Of a stretch of DNA of 64,000 nucleotides, positions 14,226 to 25,689 are shown piece after piece. Position 1 is the stretch's first letter. Each line of letters begins with the position of its first letter. Below the pieces are notes generated by a model. That model was not told the DNA's origin. It was given only the letters and a program-made list of their open reading frames with translations, and searched no databases. The translations under genes and the position numbers were made by a program. The stretch is from Leuctra nigra (Eukaryota > Arthropoda > Insecta > Plecoptera > Leuctridae), in the NCBI GenBank assembly GCA_934045905.1, contig OW203766.1, positions 30,560,309 through 30,624,308 of the forward strand, in the 5' to 3' direction.

Positions 14226-14436
14226 CACTTGGCCCAACAAAAATTGAAAGTTCAATAAATCTGATAGGCTGATAAATGTAAGATCGCACCATCAGAAGTC
14301 AGTCTAAGCGATCTCATTGTCTCACTCTGGTAGGTGACCTCACATTTCAATGATAATAACAAGCTTTGATTGGTTATGGGACATGACCAGCAGCCATTCA
14401 AATTTGGTCAACGTTCAATTTTTGTTTGGCCGAGTG
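14226..14436 (+). mobile_element. Tc1/mariner-like MITE, copy 1
   Basis: This 211-bp element starts CACTTGGCCCAACAAAA and ends in the near reverse complement TTTTTGTTTGGCCGAGTG. Both ends sit directly against TA (14224-14225 and 14437-14438). TIRs beginning CAC with TA duplications fit the Tc1/mariner group. It is non-coding. The body aligns closely with copies at 56650-56860 and, inverted, 58234-58442. Confidence 0.75.
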
Positions 14437-14445
14437 TACGTGTAA

Positions 14446-14755
14446 GAGCTGTACCGTCATGGTCGGACTCGGAGCTCGAAACCGCGCCTGGTAACCAGGA
14501 TGTCTAATGACCTCACCATCTATTCTCCGCGTCATCGCGATCTGGCCGCCACGGGGGACATGGCTTGTGTACAAGATGCTCGAGCGACCTTGCCTCGTCC
14601 ACCGCCATCCTCATCTTCAGATGTCGAGACGAGTTCTGCGCTGATCGCGAGGCTGTAGAGGAAACAGCCAAGGAGGTCGCCAAGACGAGCGAAATGCAGT
14701 CGAATGATGACACGTTCGAATGTAATGTTCGAATATATTCCACAGCCTTCTAAAA
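14446..14755 (+). other. GC-rich coding-like island, unrecognised
   Basis: This roughly 310-bp block is much richer in G and C than its surroundings. Several frames are open through most of it on both strands. One plus frame carries RHRDLAATGDMACVQDA and a PPPSSSSD run up to a TAG near 14662-14664. Another runs from 14511 to 14753 and contains FCADREAVEETAKEVAK and, near its end, DDTFECN. The last resembles the first residues of some RING fingers, but the cysteines that should follow are absent. It could be a decayed exon, a retropseudogene or a GC-rich repeat. I cannot decide. Confidence 0.25.
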
Positions 14756-14847
14756 TAATCGACAAATTCGTGTCGCGACATTTTGCGCTAAAATTTTAAT
14801 TTTGGAACGATTCTTCTATAGAAATATTTAAATTCAGAAATTATAAT

Positions 14848-16353
14848 TGAGCGAGCGTAGCGAGCGTCACCACGGTACTCTTATGGCACTTTCTCTGTGT
14901 GTTTTTTTTTTTTTTTTTTTTTTTTGCCTGCACTGCCCAGGTCAAACCGCACAACCAATCGATCTGAAATTTTGTACACATACTAACGTAATCTATGCGA
15001 TCCCTGGGATCTTTTCTGAACGAGATCCTGTGATTGGTTCAAATTTTATAAAAATTATCTTTCGATTGGTTGGTTCGATCAATTTGAAATTTAGCAAAGT
15101 TATTGCAACCAACATTGTACCCAATCAAAAAATAATTCAGCCAAATCCTCCAATTGGTTCAAATTTGAAACCATTTTTCCTGTGATTTTTGAAATTTAAA
15201 CTGGAACCGATTGACCGACCAACTAAAAACTTCGCATGGTCATTGGTACCAACATTTATGGTATTTTTGCCAATTTTCACTCTAATCTGTCGTTATTTTC
15301 AAAAGTTTTTGTCATTTTAGGGACATTTTGCGTGTTGGCTGTCAAATTCACGGCGACTTCGAATCTACAAGGCAAGGTAGTTAGAGCAGAAAGTTTTAAA
15401 CGATATGAAACTAATAATGACCGTTCAACAGATTGATCTGATATTGTGTACACACACTACATATCATATCATATGGGTGGTCCCAGGTATATTTTTTGAA
15501 CGAAATCCTGTGATTTTTGAAAATTAACAAGGAACCGTTCAATCATAAAGGTTTAATCGATCAACTTAAAACTTAGCAAGGATTGGCAACTTAAAACTTA
15601 GCAAGGATTGGCACCAATATTTTTCATTTGTATACTTAATTTAAAACGGCCTATAGCCACACCACCATTTGACCTATCAAATGGTCTTCGATTAATCTGA
15701 TCAATCAAACTCATATTTTGCATGGTCGTTCAGACCAACATTGTCTCTTATTTTACAAATTTTCAGCCCTACCAGTCAAGAACATAGATGCACTTATTGA
15801 CAGTTTTAATAACTGTCAGAAATGACATTTCAAAACAGAAATTCCACTGCATTCTGTGTTGCTCTATGTAGCAAAGCAAAGTTTATAGATGGCTATTCTC
15901 AATATCAAGTAAGACAGATTCTTTTCTTAGTTGATCATATTGCAATACATAATGTAGTTAAAATGTAATGTAGGTATTTCATATACATAGGTATAGGTAT
16001 ACCTTATCTAAAATAATTTATTTTACGATATGGATTGTGTTTCACAGTTATGAAAACGACGTTTTGACTAGATAACATCATATTTTACACATTTCCAGCA
16101 CAATCGGTCAAGAATTTACAGACTTATTGCTGTTTTAAGTGTTTGAATATCTGTCCAAAGAGATTGATGGAAAAATATCAGTACAATAATCTGTTATTTA
16201 ATTGATCCAGAATGTTTATGAAAAGTTGCAAGGAAAATTGGTAATAAATAATGTATAGTAAGTTATCTTTGATTGAATGGATCGTGCTATGATTGGCGAT
16301 GTCTTGCGTGTCGGTGCTCGCTCATCAACGCGTTACACCGAGCGTTTTCCTAG
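14848..16353 (+). mobile_element. Helentron-like element, long copy
   Basis: It begins TGAGCGAGCGTAGCGAGCG after a T and ends at the terminus GTGCTCGCTCATCAACGCG, stem, TTTTCCTAG, followed by T. After the 5' end come CACCACGGTACTCTTATGGC and a long poly(T) tract (about 14901-14925). The interior is built of degenerate tandem units of roughly 80-110 bp containing motifs like AAATTTAGCAAAG and ACCAACATT. A recent 25-bp tandem duplication, about 15581-15620, is also visible. It encodes no protein that I recognise. Confidence 0.65.
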
Positions 16354-17063
16354 TATTGGAACGAATACCTATTTTGTGTCTTCAAATGTAGCGACTCCTT
16401 TTTACTCTTTTAGCACCGACCTTTATTTCTTCTTTCACATTGTTGGCGACTCGGTTGGCGACATACAGGTCACACCATTTCTCCGATCAAGCTGAAATTT
16501 TGCATACATATAAGTGTTTGCATAGTGAAATTTTAACAAAATCCTCTGATTGGTTCAAGATTAAAAGGATTGTTTGACACTTCATAATGTTCTGATGAAG
16601 CTGAAATTTTGCAGGGTCAGTAAGACCATCGTGCCATTATGTTTTCCAAATTTTCAACGAAATCCTCCAATCAAGTTAAAATTTTAAAAATCTTCTGTTT
16701 TGTCGAAAATCGAAATACTCCGATTAAGTTAAAATTTGGTATTGCGATCAAGACAAGACCAACATTATTTTCATATTTTACACATTTTCAACCCAATCGG
16801 TCAAGTAGGTATTTACATACTTATTGACATTTTAAATAGCTATCAGACTCAGAACAGTTTGATAGAAAAATACAAAATTCATGGTACGTTGATCTCTTAT
16901 TCAGTTGTTTCAGAGTAGGTATACCTAGATGGAAAGTTCCAATGAAAATCAGTACCTAATGTTGTATTGTTAGTTATCTTTTATTGTGTGGATCGTGTTC
17001 AGTTGGAGATGTTGCGCGTATCGGTGCTCGCTCATCAACGCGTTACACTTAACGTTTTCCTAG
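16354..17063 (+). mobile_element. Helentron-like element, 5'-eroded copy abutting the previous one
   Basis: This follows the previous terminus directly and ends with its own terminus (CTCGCTCATCAACGCG, stem, TTTTCCTAG at 17063). Its 5' part, AGCGACTCC with TTTTAGCACCGACC, aligns with the 5' part of the 24625-25223 copy (AGCGTCTC with TTTTGGCACGGACC), but the leading TGAGCG is lost. It belongs to the second sub-type of this family. Confidence 0.55.
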
Positions 17064-18818
17064 TTTTATATTCACAGACAGTCCATGAAATAGGTTTTAG
17101 CTTAGACTAAATGTTATTTAGTCTAAGGTTTTAGTATAGCCTAATGTGCTTTTATTTTTATTTCTGTCTATTGAAAAATGATACAAAACGAATATTTTTC
17201 CTGCCTTCTCGTGATGTCCTGATGTAAAAATGCAAAATAAATAAAACTTTTGTTTCAAAGAAATCTCGGGAGCCTTTCTATCCAATATCATGATAAGCAA
17301 ACTATACGCAAACGGCTATCTTTCTAGAGACTGTAAGCAAGTTCTTCTCAAACTAGATCCTGATTTATGAGTTCCACGGAAATATTTCACTGGGATAGGT
17401 TTTTGGGTTGGGAGGAAATTGTAAGGAGTTGTACCGAAACTTGTTCTTGTATCACTGAAATAGGAATAACGGAATGAAGAATCCCAACACTCGGCTGAAC
17501 AATACAAGATAATTGATCACGATATAGCGGTGCAGCTACATCGGCCACCACTCAATTATTTGCAAACTAGTCACTTGAAATTAACCAAAATATACTTCCT
17601 GATTATTTCATGTACAATTGGATGACAATTTTTTTGGCGTTAATGAGCTAATAAAGTTCAACGAATGTACTGTTTTTTTTCTTGGAGGCGCCAGATTTCA
17701 AGTCATGTGTCAATGCTCTTAGATAAACAGCAATTCTAATTCAAAATTACATCATTTTTACGATTATCTCCACCAATCAAGTAAGACAAAACTGCTTATT
17801 TTCATTTATAAAAAAGAATACAGCGGCACTCAGTAACCCATCATTATCATAATGGTAGACTATTTTTACCAGCATCCTCATAGAGCTCTCTTGTTTTTTC
17901 ATCGTCGTGTCTGTTTTTCTTCGAAAATAGTTTTTGTAATCCTGTGATTCACTATCATTACGTTACATTAAGAATTCCACTCCATTTCGCAATCAATAAT
18001 AGAATCAGAAGACGGAAAGAAGTTGCTAGAGAAGTAGGTATCATTTCATCTTATCTAAGGCATAATGTTGTAATAATAGGATGTTTCCATCTAGGTACCT
18101 TCTTCTAGACTGGATAATATGAAAAGACGTGATGTAATTTATGGAACTATTACAGATATCGAGTTGAATTGATTAAACTTGATTTTCTATCCTCCTACGG
18201 AATGCTGTTTCTGTACTTCATACTAAAATGTATGAGCCCAGATGTGGAAGTAAAGTAATACCTTCTTTAGTCGTTCAGGTTTCCAATAAAACCGATACGA
18301 ATGTTGTTTTCAATTATATTATTGGGATTATGAATTCCCAGCAAGTAAATTGAGCTTGATATCAGAAATCGTCCAATATAAGTGATTTTGAATGAGGAAG
18401 GTGAATTTTGATGCCCACGAAAGTTAATTATTTTTAATTTATTTTATCATTTGAGTACCTGTCTGTGATGGAAGCAAGTTTCTTAATGTAATACCCACAA
18501 AAGGTTCGATTTCTTCGGAAAAGTATGACTGTTTAAAATTTTTAAGATCTCAGCAGTCCACCTTCAAATCAAGTATAAACCCGAGAGAGCTTTGAGCTTT
18601 TTGCGCTTTTGCCAACTTAAATTAAAATGTATAAATATCTTTAAAATTATCGTAGATTTTATTCCCCACTTGTGAGTGAAGCACTTTGCTAAGAAAATAG
18701 TTTTTTTCAGTCTTCGCTTTACAAGCTTTATACTCAAACAATTTCGTACACTTCAACTGTTTCATTTGTTTGAATTCGCCGTATTTGAAAGTTCAAACAA
18801 ACCTTATAATGTACATCT
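17064..18818. other. Anonymous AT-rich DNA
   Basis: No supported gene, RNA or mobile element. Short open frames here lack any family signature. Confidence 0.45.
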
Positions 18819-19085
18819 AGTGGAGCGGTCGCTCCACGCCAGCCAAGTCGTACGGCGCGCGCACACACTCATTTAAAAAGGCTGGAGCAAACCCACTTTT
18901 ACTGTAAGCATCAAAGTGGCATTTTCGGCCTACTGGATCTTAAAATTGGAAAATCTCACATTGTTGCGATAGATCTTAATTTCGAGCTATGGCCCACCCT
19001 ACAACATATACCAAATTTGGGAACAATAGGTTACGCCCTTTGCGCGCTAGAGGGCCGTGAAAACAGTGTTTTAGGGCGGTTTTCA
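18819..19085 (+). repeat. 270-bp repeat module with terminal palindrome, copy A
   Basis: It starts with the palindrome GTGGAGCG-GT-CGCTCCAC next to CTAG and runs to the CTAGAGGGCCGTGAAAACAG block. The same module occurs inverted at 34780-35045, so it is a repeat. Shared blocks include GGCCTACTGGATC, TTTCGAGCTATGGCCCACC and CCAAATTTGGGAACAA. Read on the minus strand, an 8-bp-stem hairpin directly precedes CTAG, a little like a rolling-circle 3' end. That reading is tentative. Confidence 0.6.
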
Positions 19086-19105
19086 TAATAATCTCAGTAG
19101 TAGTA

Positions 19106-19180
19106 ATGAATAATGAATAATGAAATGAATAAATGAATAAATGAATAAATGAATAAATGAATAAATGAATAATGAAAAGA
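19106..19180 (+). repeat. AATGAATA-type microsatellite
   Basis: Roughly nine tandem units of 8 bp (AATAAATG) plus variants. It sits exactly at the 5' junction of the R2/R4-type LINE. The homologous place in the LINE-free copy near 34740-34760 holds an ATC/GAT microsatellite instead. Confidence 0.8.
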
Positions 19181-20857
19181 ATAATGAATAATCTCATTAT
19201 TCAAACAGATAATGTGACAAGAGTAGAGGCTAATAATCAAAAGACCAAACCTATCACACTCACTCGTGGAGTTATGCAAGGAGCTCCGTTGTCTCCGACT
19301 CTCTACAATTTAGCAACAGACCACATTCTAGATGAATTATCTGAACCTGATGTTGCAAATGAATACGGGTTCAATTTAGTTGATGGACTTAACCCTATTT
19401 CTGTAATCGGGTTTGCAGATGACTTAGTGGTTGTAACCAAGAATGAAGAATCGGCTGCAACACTCACAAACATGGTTCGGCAACGATTGTCACAGCTAGG
19501 ACTCGAACTTAACAACTCCAAATCTTTTGTCATTAATGTGAAAGGAGGGATTCTTCAAAATCAGAATATTTACCTTGATGAGGAAACTGAACTAAAAGCA
19601 ATAGGACAAGATGAAACAATTCGATACCTGGGCATAAACTTCTGTCAGACAGTGGTGTTCAATAGTTCAAAACTGATAACTGAACTAAAATCGACTCTTC
19701 AAGATTTAGTAGCATCTCCACTACTAAAGCCCCATCAGAAATTAAACATGCTGACTCAATATATATTTCCGACATTAGTGTATCCTCTACAGAATGCCCC
19801 TGTATCTAAACTACCCATGTACTATTTAGAAGATCTTGATAAAATCATCAGAAGTACAATCAAGGAAATTATTGCCCTACCCTTCGATACCCCTGACTCC
19901 ATGTTGTACTCATCTTATAAGTACAAAGGCCTGAATGTCTTCAGAGCTAAGTGGGAAGCGTTCATTCAAAAGATAAACATTTGCAATGTTCTGGAAAAAA
20001 ACAACAACCCGTATGTGTTAGCAACAAGAAATCTGACCGAAGAGAAACTTAATTGTTTTGATAAGCTGGGTATGCCGAGATCATTTACTAATGACAACAA
20101 CAACAAGATTCATCCAACAGCGATTCGAGATCATCTGCGCTCAATTGAATACGACAAATGGTGTGAGCTTCCACAAAAGGGTCGTGGAGCGATTCTTAAT
20201 AAGGAATATACACCAGCAAACACATGGATCTCCAAGATGAACGGCCTGTCGAGCTCTGAATGGCGAGATGCCATAAAGATGACTGCCAATGTTGCTCCGG
20301 TGCGAGTTCTCCATGGAAGAAGCCAGAACGGAATCCGATGTCGCCGTTGCGGCATCGAGATCGAAACCCTCCCTCACGTTCTTGGCTTCTGCAAACATTG
20401 AGAACTCCTCCGGAACACACGCCACCACTCCATCCGATCGGCTATCGCCGGCGAGCTAAAGAAGAAAGGATGGGAAGTCGCCGAAGAGGTGCATGGTGTA
20501 GCTGTCGACGAGAGCAATCGGCGCATCGACATCATTGCCATTGATCCAGTCTCTCGTCGCGGCTACATCATGGATCCGACCATACGCTTCGAGACGCACG
20601 CCGGCCAGAGCGAAGACGTAGACACAGAGAAGAAAGACATCTACAATCCCACCATCCCGTACTTCCTGGAGAAGTACGGAGCCACGTCGTTAGAGGTGAT
20701 TGGACTGCTCATCGGAGCAAGAGGAACCATCACCAGTTTTTTTAAGGATTTTTGCAAGGCATTTAAATTTAGTAAATCATTTATATCACACATTAGCATT
20801 TTATCATTGAAGGGCTCCATTTCCATTTTACGTAATCATCTTTATAATCAATATTAG
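19172..20857 (+). pseudogene. R2/R4-type LINE ORF: RT (partial) + CCHC + restriction-like endonuclease, in-frame TGA
   Basis: Residues 1-409 (to the TGA at 20399-20401) hold the second half of a reverse transcriptase: the GVMQGAPLSPTLYN box, the catalytic FADD at 19412-19423, and a C-terminal knuckle CRRCG...H...C at 20338-20398. After the TGA the same frame stays open to TAG at 20855-20857. That part encodes a restriction-like endonuclease with RRIDIIAID, DPTIRFE and the downstream KKDIY motif. RT, then CCHC, then endonuclease is the order known for R2 and R4/Dong elements, which act at the target site during target-primed reverse transcription. The ORF lacks its N-terminus and RT boxes upstream of GVMQG, so this copy is dead. 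TGA most simply replaced CGA by C-to-T change. The first ATG lies in the microsatellite and is not a natural start. Confidence 0.85.
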
Positions 20858-20996
20858 TTATAATATTAGCCATTAGTCATTTATTATTCTCAATTTCAAT
20901 TTATTATTTTACTATACTGTGTCCTAGTGGCAGTCATGTCTGATGACAGTGTTTTGTTTATTAAATAAAAGTTTTCTCTCTAGGGTGGAGCTAAAA

Positions 20997-21990
20997 TATG
21001 GTAAACAGGCCACAGCATAAACAGCTGAACCGATTGATTTAAAATTTTTACCACATATGCACTTTTGGCGTCTGAGGTGCCTTTTGCTATAACTGGTTTT
21101 ATGCCGCCATTTTGAAACCGGAAGTGACGTCATATCTCGTCAACGGCTGGACCGATTGGAACGAAAATTGCGCCAAACGATCCAGACGGTCATCTATATG
21201 CATGATAAGTAGCAAAAGACTAAACATTATGTTAAAGAAACCGGAAATGACGTAATGAAATTTGAAATACATCGATTGGCTTTTTGGCAACAAAGATTGA
21301 TCCGATTATTTTGATATTTATGTAACGTATGTACTTTTGACGTCTCATGTGACTTGTTATAAAACCAACCGGAAGCCGCCATTTTGAAACCGGAAGTGAC
21401 ATCATATATCAATAACGGCTAAATAGATTTCAACGAAACCAGCGCAAAACAATTTAGACGGTCAACTTTATGTATTATCATCAATAATATTTGCAGTTTC
21501 TCATACCTAAACCGGAAATGACGTCACACATTTTAATAATCTCACAAATTTTTATTTTGATGCAATAAATATACTATTTGAGACAGCTTATAAAATTATA
21601 ATCATGTTTCAAGGGGTCAGAGATTTCAGCCGCCATTTTTAAACCGGAAGTAACGTCATATCTCAAAAACTGGTAGACAAATCGGTATGAAACTAGCGCC
21701 AAACGATTCGGATGGCCATCTCTATGGAATATGAACAGTACAAATAGAATTTTCCTATTTATGAGACCGGAAATGACGTCATTTAAATGTATAAATTATT
21801 ATAATTCCCTCCTATACAATAAATACATATTCAGAAAGCTTAAAATGATACACATCATTTATAGAAATAAATTCTATGTGGCATTGCAGAAAGTTCAGCA
21901 GCCATTTTGAAAACCGAAGTGTTTCCATATCTCGGAACTGGGTTGACTGATTGGAATGAAACCTTTGCTATTCTTCGTGAAAGATCATTT
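20997..21990 (+). repeat. Degenerate tandem array with ETS/CRE-like motifs, copy A
   Basis: Seven related units occur, marked by CCGGAAGTGACGTCA or variants at 21118, 21241, 21390, 21512, 21644, 21767 and 21914. Spacing alternates (about 122 and 132-149 bp), so the true unit is a dimer of about 265 bp. One half carries CCATTTTGAAACCGGAAGTG followed by a TATCTC block. The other half carries CCGGAAATGACGTCA. Many units also share an ACGGTCATCT block. A shorter inverted array of the same units is at 34150-34735. Confidence 0.8.
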
Positions 21991-22134
21991 AAAGCAATTA
22001 TTTAGGACCATACGCTGCTATTCATTAGTGGTAACGAAATTGTAAAGGGTGATGATTTTTTAAAAGAATTTAGTAATTGTTCATTTCATATGTGTCACAA
22101 GTTGTTAGAATAAACTAAAAAAAGGAGTGATATC

Positions 22135-22530
22135 CCCATAAAAAACACTTCGTGTAAAAATACCAGCCAAGTCTCTTCAACTAAAAAAAAATATGAAATC
22201 TAAAAATTCTGCACTGAAAAGTAGTGATATCAAAAAATTAGCCAATTCAAAACTTTATTTGAAAATCAAAAAATACTTGGCGCATCGTTTTTTTTAGGGC
22301 ATTATAGGTATACTATGTATATGTATATTTCATGTATAATTTATAATTGGCTTATACTTCCAAGCTATTTAAGTACACGATGCGCCAAGTATTTTTTGAT
22401 TTTCAAATAACGTTTTGACTTGGCTAATTTTTTGATATCACTACTTTTCAGTGCAGAATTTTTAGATTTCATATTTTTTTTTAGTTGAAGAGACTTGGCT
22501 GGTATTTTTACACGAAGTGTTTTTTATGGG
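22135..22530. repeat. Long fold-back, arms of 153 nt, copy A
   Basis: Left arm 22135-22287 and right arm 22378-22530 are inverted repeats with only about two differences, around a roughly 90-nt AT-rich spacer. Landmarks are CCCATAAAAAACACTTCG at the outer end and ACTTGGCGCATCG at the inner end. The fold-back forms the end of the composite repeat that starts at 18819. A transcript through it would make a long hairpin RNA. The same fold-back occurs at 33753-34120. Confidence 0.85.
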
Positions 22531-24624
22531 TAATATTATTACTCAACCTTGCCTATTCAATTGACTAGTGTTAATGTTTATTTATGCAACTCTGTCCAAA
22601 AATCATCCTTGCATCATAATCATAATAAATAAGAATAGCCTAACATGCAGAAAATCCATTCATAAAGCTTGTCAAATTTGTGTCAAGTCCAGTTGGAGTA
22701 TGTAGAACGAACAAATTATAATGCAAGTAATGTAAACAAGTGAAATATGCATAAATATAAATGATTACATTTGTGCTAACGACCAGATTAAGTACGTCGT
22801 TTAAGACTTTTCTCCGACGCCTCTTCTTTATTGCTAAGTACAGAGTTAAATCCTTGCTTTAGTACGTAATTACACTTTTTGTCGCTGACGGCAATACATG
22901 AATACAAATACCAGATCATGAAGGAAAGTCGCACTCTCTTTATGCACAAACAAAAATATACTTGGAACAAAATGTAAGACTGCAAGTATTTAGTTCGTGC
23001 GCTGAATTTTGTGTTTGTCTAAACTAGAAATGCACTTGAAATAATGCAATTGCAATTATTACAGCTCAAAATTATTGAAAATATATTACGGAATGTCAAA
23101 CACCTCTAACAATTTCTGTTAGATTGTAACAATAGAATATACAACTCGGTAACTTTGCAAAAATTAATGATTTCTGTGTTGTGGATATTAAAAAAAAAAA
23201 TTACTTGAGTCCATTCTTTAGCCAAAACCGTTTAAAATATGAGCGTACTTCTGGAATTTTACTTGACAAATTTCATGTTGGTCAGAGGAACGAAATAGCC
23301 TGTAATTCCCCAGCAAATGGAAAATAATAAATTACCAAATAATTATAGCGAGTATTCATACAAAAGTCGCGAATGTCACGAGAATTGACGATTAATTTTG
23401 TTAGGAAGTTTGATCGGAAAGCTTGGCAATATCGATCTATATTTCATCATTGTGTCACAAATATAGGTCATCACATCAGCATTCACTTTAGCGCTATCAT
23501 TAATGCGATATCATTAGATATTCTAGCCCTTCTTGTCCTCTTGCTCTTTTATGAAAATAAACTGACCAACACAGCAAAATACTTCAAGTTTGTCAACTCT
23601 ACGCCAATAATATGCTGTTAGTTATAGACAGGTTAATCTACAATGCTATAAATATGAGCTTTTCAGCCAAGGTCCCCGGAATGGGGAGAAGGGACACTTC
23701 CCCCACCCCACTTATGTGGTATAAAACAATACCACCATAATAAGAGTATTTACAGCCACCCTACATATCCTCCCTGCAGGGCATCCTTCCTGAACCCTCC
23801 CCCCCCCCACCCCCTCACAAAAGGTCACTTACTTCTCCCCTTCTGTTGAATTTTCATATTAGGAAGGTATATATCTATATTATATATTTTAGAAACTGCC
23901 CCCCCCCCCCCCCCCCCCTATATAGACCCAGGAAAAGAGCCTGGCACTCCTAAGTTCAACATTTTAATGAGGGTCTATGGGTAATGATAAAATTGATATC
24001 GACAGAAACAGAGTTAAAATAAAATTTTCACGGAACTTTCATTTCTATTGTATTCTAGTAGGTACTTTTAAAATTCAAACTTAGATGATCTAAGAGATGA
24101 TATATCTCACATAAATTACAGCTTAAATGTCATGAATGTAAATTCTAAGAAACAAGGTATCAAATCAATTAGACAATTTCACCATTACAAGCAAAAATAA
24201 TGCGTTATTTTTACATAACTTAAACATAAAATTAATTTTACAATCAGGAAATGGCATTATAAAAATCACTTTATACCTGCATTGTTTGCAAAAATTACAC
24301 ATTCGCTCTTTTTTCGCAACCGAGATAAGTTTGCAGTTGAGTAACGGAGGGTTCGCGAGGTCGCTGACCATTGCACGTCCATTAGATATGTACCTCACAG
24401 GATTCGATATTTTTCCAGCTACTTATGCCAAGAGTCGGATGACTTGTGTGGAACTGACAGAGCATATTCAACATGAGATGCACTCAAGCTTGTATTCAAG
24501 CAGATCATGTTATAGGATGCATTATGCAGCACTCTGTACCACTGGAGGGGGATAAGACACAGCAGGGTGGACATTCTTAGGAGTATGCATTTTTTTGCAG
24601 ATTTTTAATTTGAAGACAATTTTT
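22531..24624. other. Anonymous DNA with C-rich tracts
   Basis: No gene is recognised. At 23660-23940 there is a C-rich block with two poly(C) runs (about 23800-23812 and 23898-23918) inside an otherwise AT-rich stretch. It resembles interiors of the hAT-type MITEs elsewhere in the window, but I found no paired terminal repeats. Confidence 0.4.
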
Positions 24625-25223
24625 TGAGCGATAGCGAAGCGAGCGTCTCTTTTTGGTTCTTTTGGCACGGACCTCTGTGTTTTTTCTGTTCCTGAGGTTG
24701 TACAGGTTACAGTTTTTCTTCGATCGAGCTGAAATTTTGCACACTTGTACGGACAATATCTGGGCGTTGCAGACCTTAATTTTTTTGAAATCCATTCATT
24801 GGTTAAAATTTAAATAAATATCTCCTGAAAGGTTGAAAAATGAAAATGGTCTTCCATAAACCTGATCAAACTCATATTTTTGCATCATCATTAAGACCAA
24901 CATTGTCTCTTATTTTACAAATTTTCATCCCAATCAGTTGATAACGTATGCATTTATTGACATTTTTAATCGCTGTCAGAATTAATGAAGTATCGAAATT
25001 ATGTTTTCCACTGCAATTGGATCTGATTTGCTTTAGGTACCAGGTCTTTAGATGAAGTTTTCAAGTTCAATGAAAAGCATAACTTTTATGTTGGTTGAGA
25101 AGATCGTATTTCAATTCAATATGGATGTATCTGTTTTCTATGCGTTTGGTACGGAATTCCGATTCGAGAATTTGCACGTATCCGTGCTCGCTCATCAACG
25201 CGTTACACTGAGCGTTTTCCTAG
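24625..25223 (+). mobile_element. Helentron-like element, short sub-type
   Basis: This 599-bp element begins TGAGCGATAGCGAAGCGAGCG after a T and has TTTTGGCACGGACCTCTGTG in its 5' part. It ends CGTGCTCGCTCATCAACGCG, the AACGC/GCGTT stem and TTTTCCTAG, then T. It belongs to the same sub-type as the minus-strand copy at 1322-2214. Inner motifs such as TTGCATC and ACCAACATTGTCTC are shared. Non-coding. Confidence 0.7.
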
Positions 25224-25689
25224 TTTAAAATGTGTATTTCTTCTCAGAAATGTAGCCTTGTTGTGTGGATTGTACTCCCCTTCATGTAAGTTCAGTTGGG
25301 AAGAAAGATTCGAAATGAAACCGATCTGATTTCGAGAAGGCGAATAATTTATGAATGTATAGAGATTGAAGATAAAGTTGTAAAATAGTTTTTACATTGC
25401 AATTTACCTACTAGTTCGCAACGATGAAAAATCAGATATTATTTCAAGATATCAATCTAAATAATATACACATTTTGATGCTTAACTAATTCTTACCCAC
25501 AATTAGATGTTACACTAGCTTGCCATTCATATAAAATGTATTCATATAAAATTCATATCCAACACTTTGGAATCGACTGCCATTGTCAATCAAAATGACT
25601 GAGAGTCGCACTGATTTTAAACAAAGTACGCACACATTTTTATTGTCATTGCAGAAGACGAATAAAGATCTAATGAATGTTTGAATTTC

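Larger units (their letters stand above)
19085..20985 (+). mobile_element. 5'-truncated R2/R4-type LINE insertion
   Basis: The insertion interrupts a composite repeat whose uninterrupted copy is seen inverted at 33.75-35.05 kb. There the 270-bp module is followed at once, across a microsatellite, by the GGCCACAGC block that in this copy resumes at about 20997. The element carries the C-terminal half of its single ORF, a 3' UTR and AATAAA at 20964-20969. There is no poly(A) tail. The 5' edge lies in or just after the AATGAATA microsatellite and is not exact. Confidence 0.75.

Noticed and set aside
23660..23940. A hAT-type MITE around the C-rich block
   Set aside because: The interior looks right but no paired terminal repeats or 8-bp duplication could be found.
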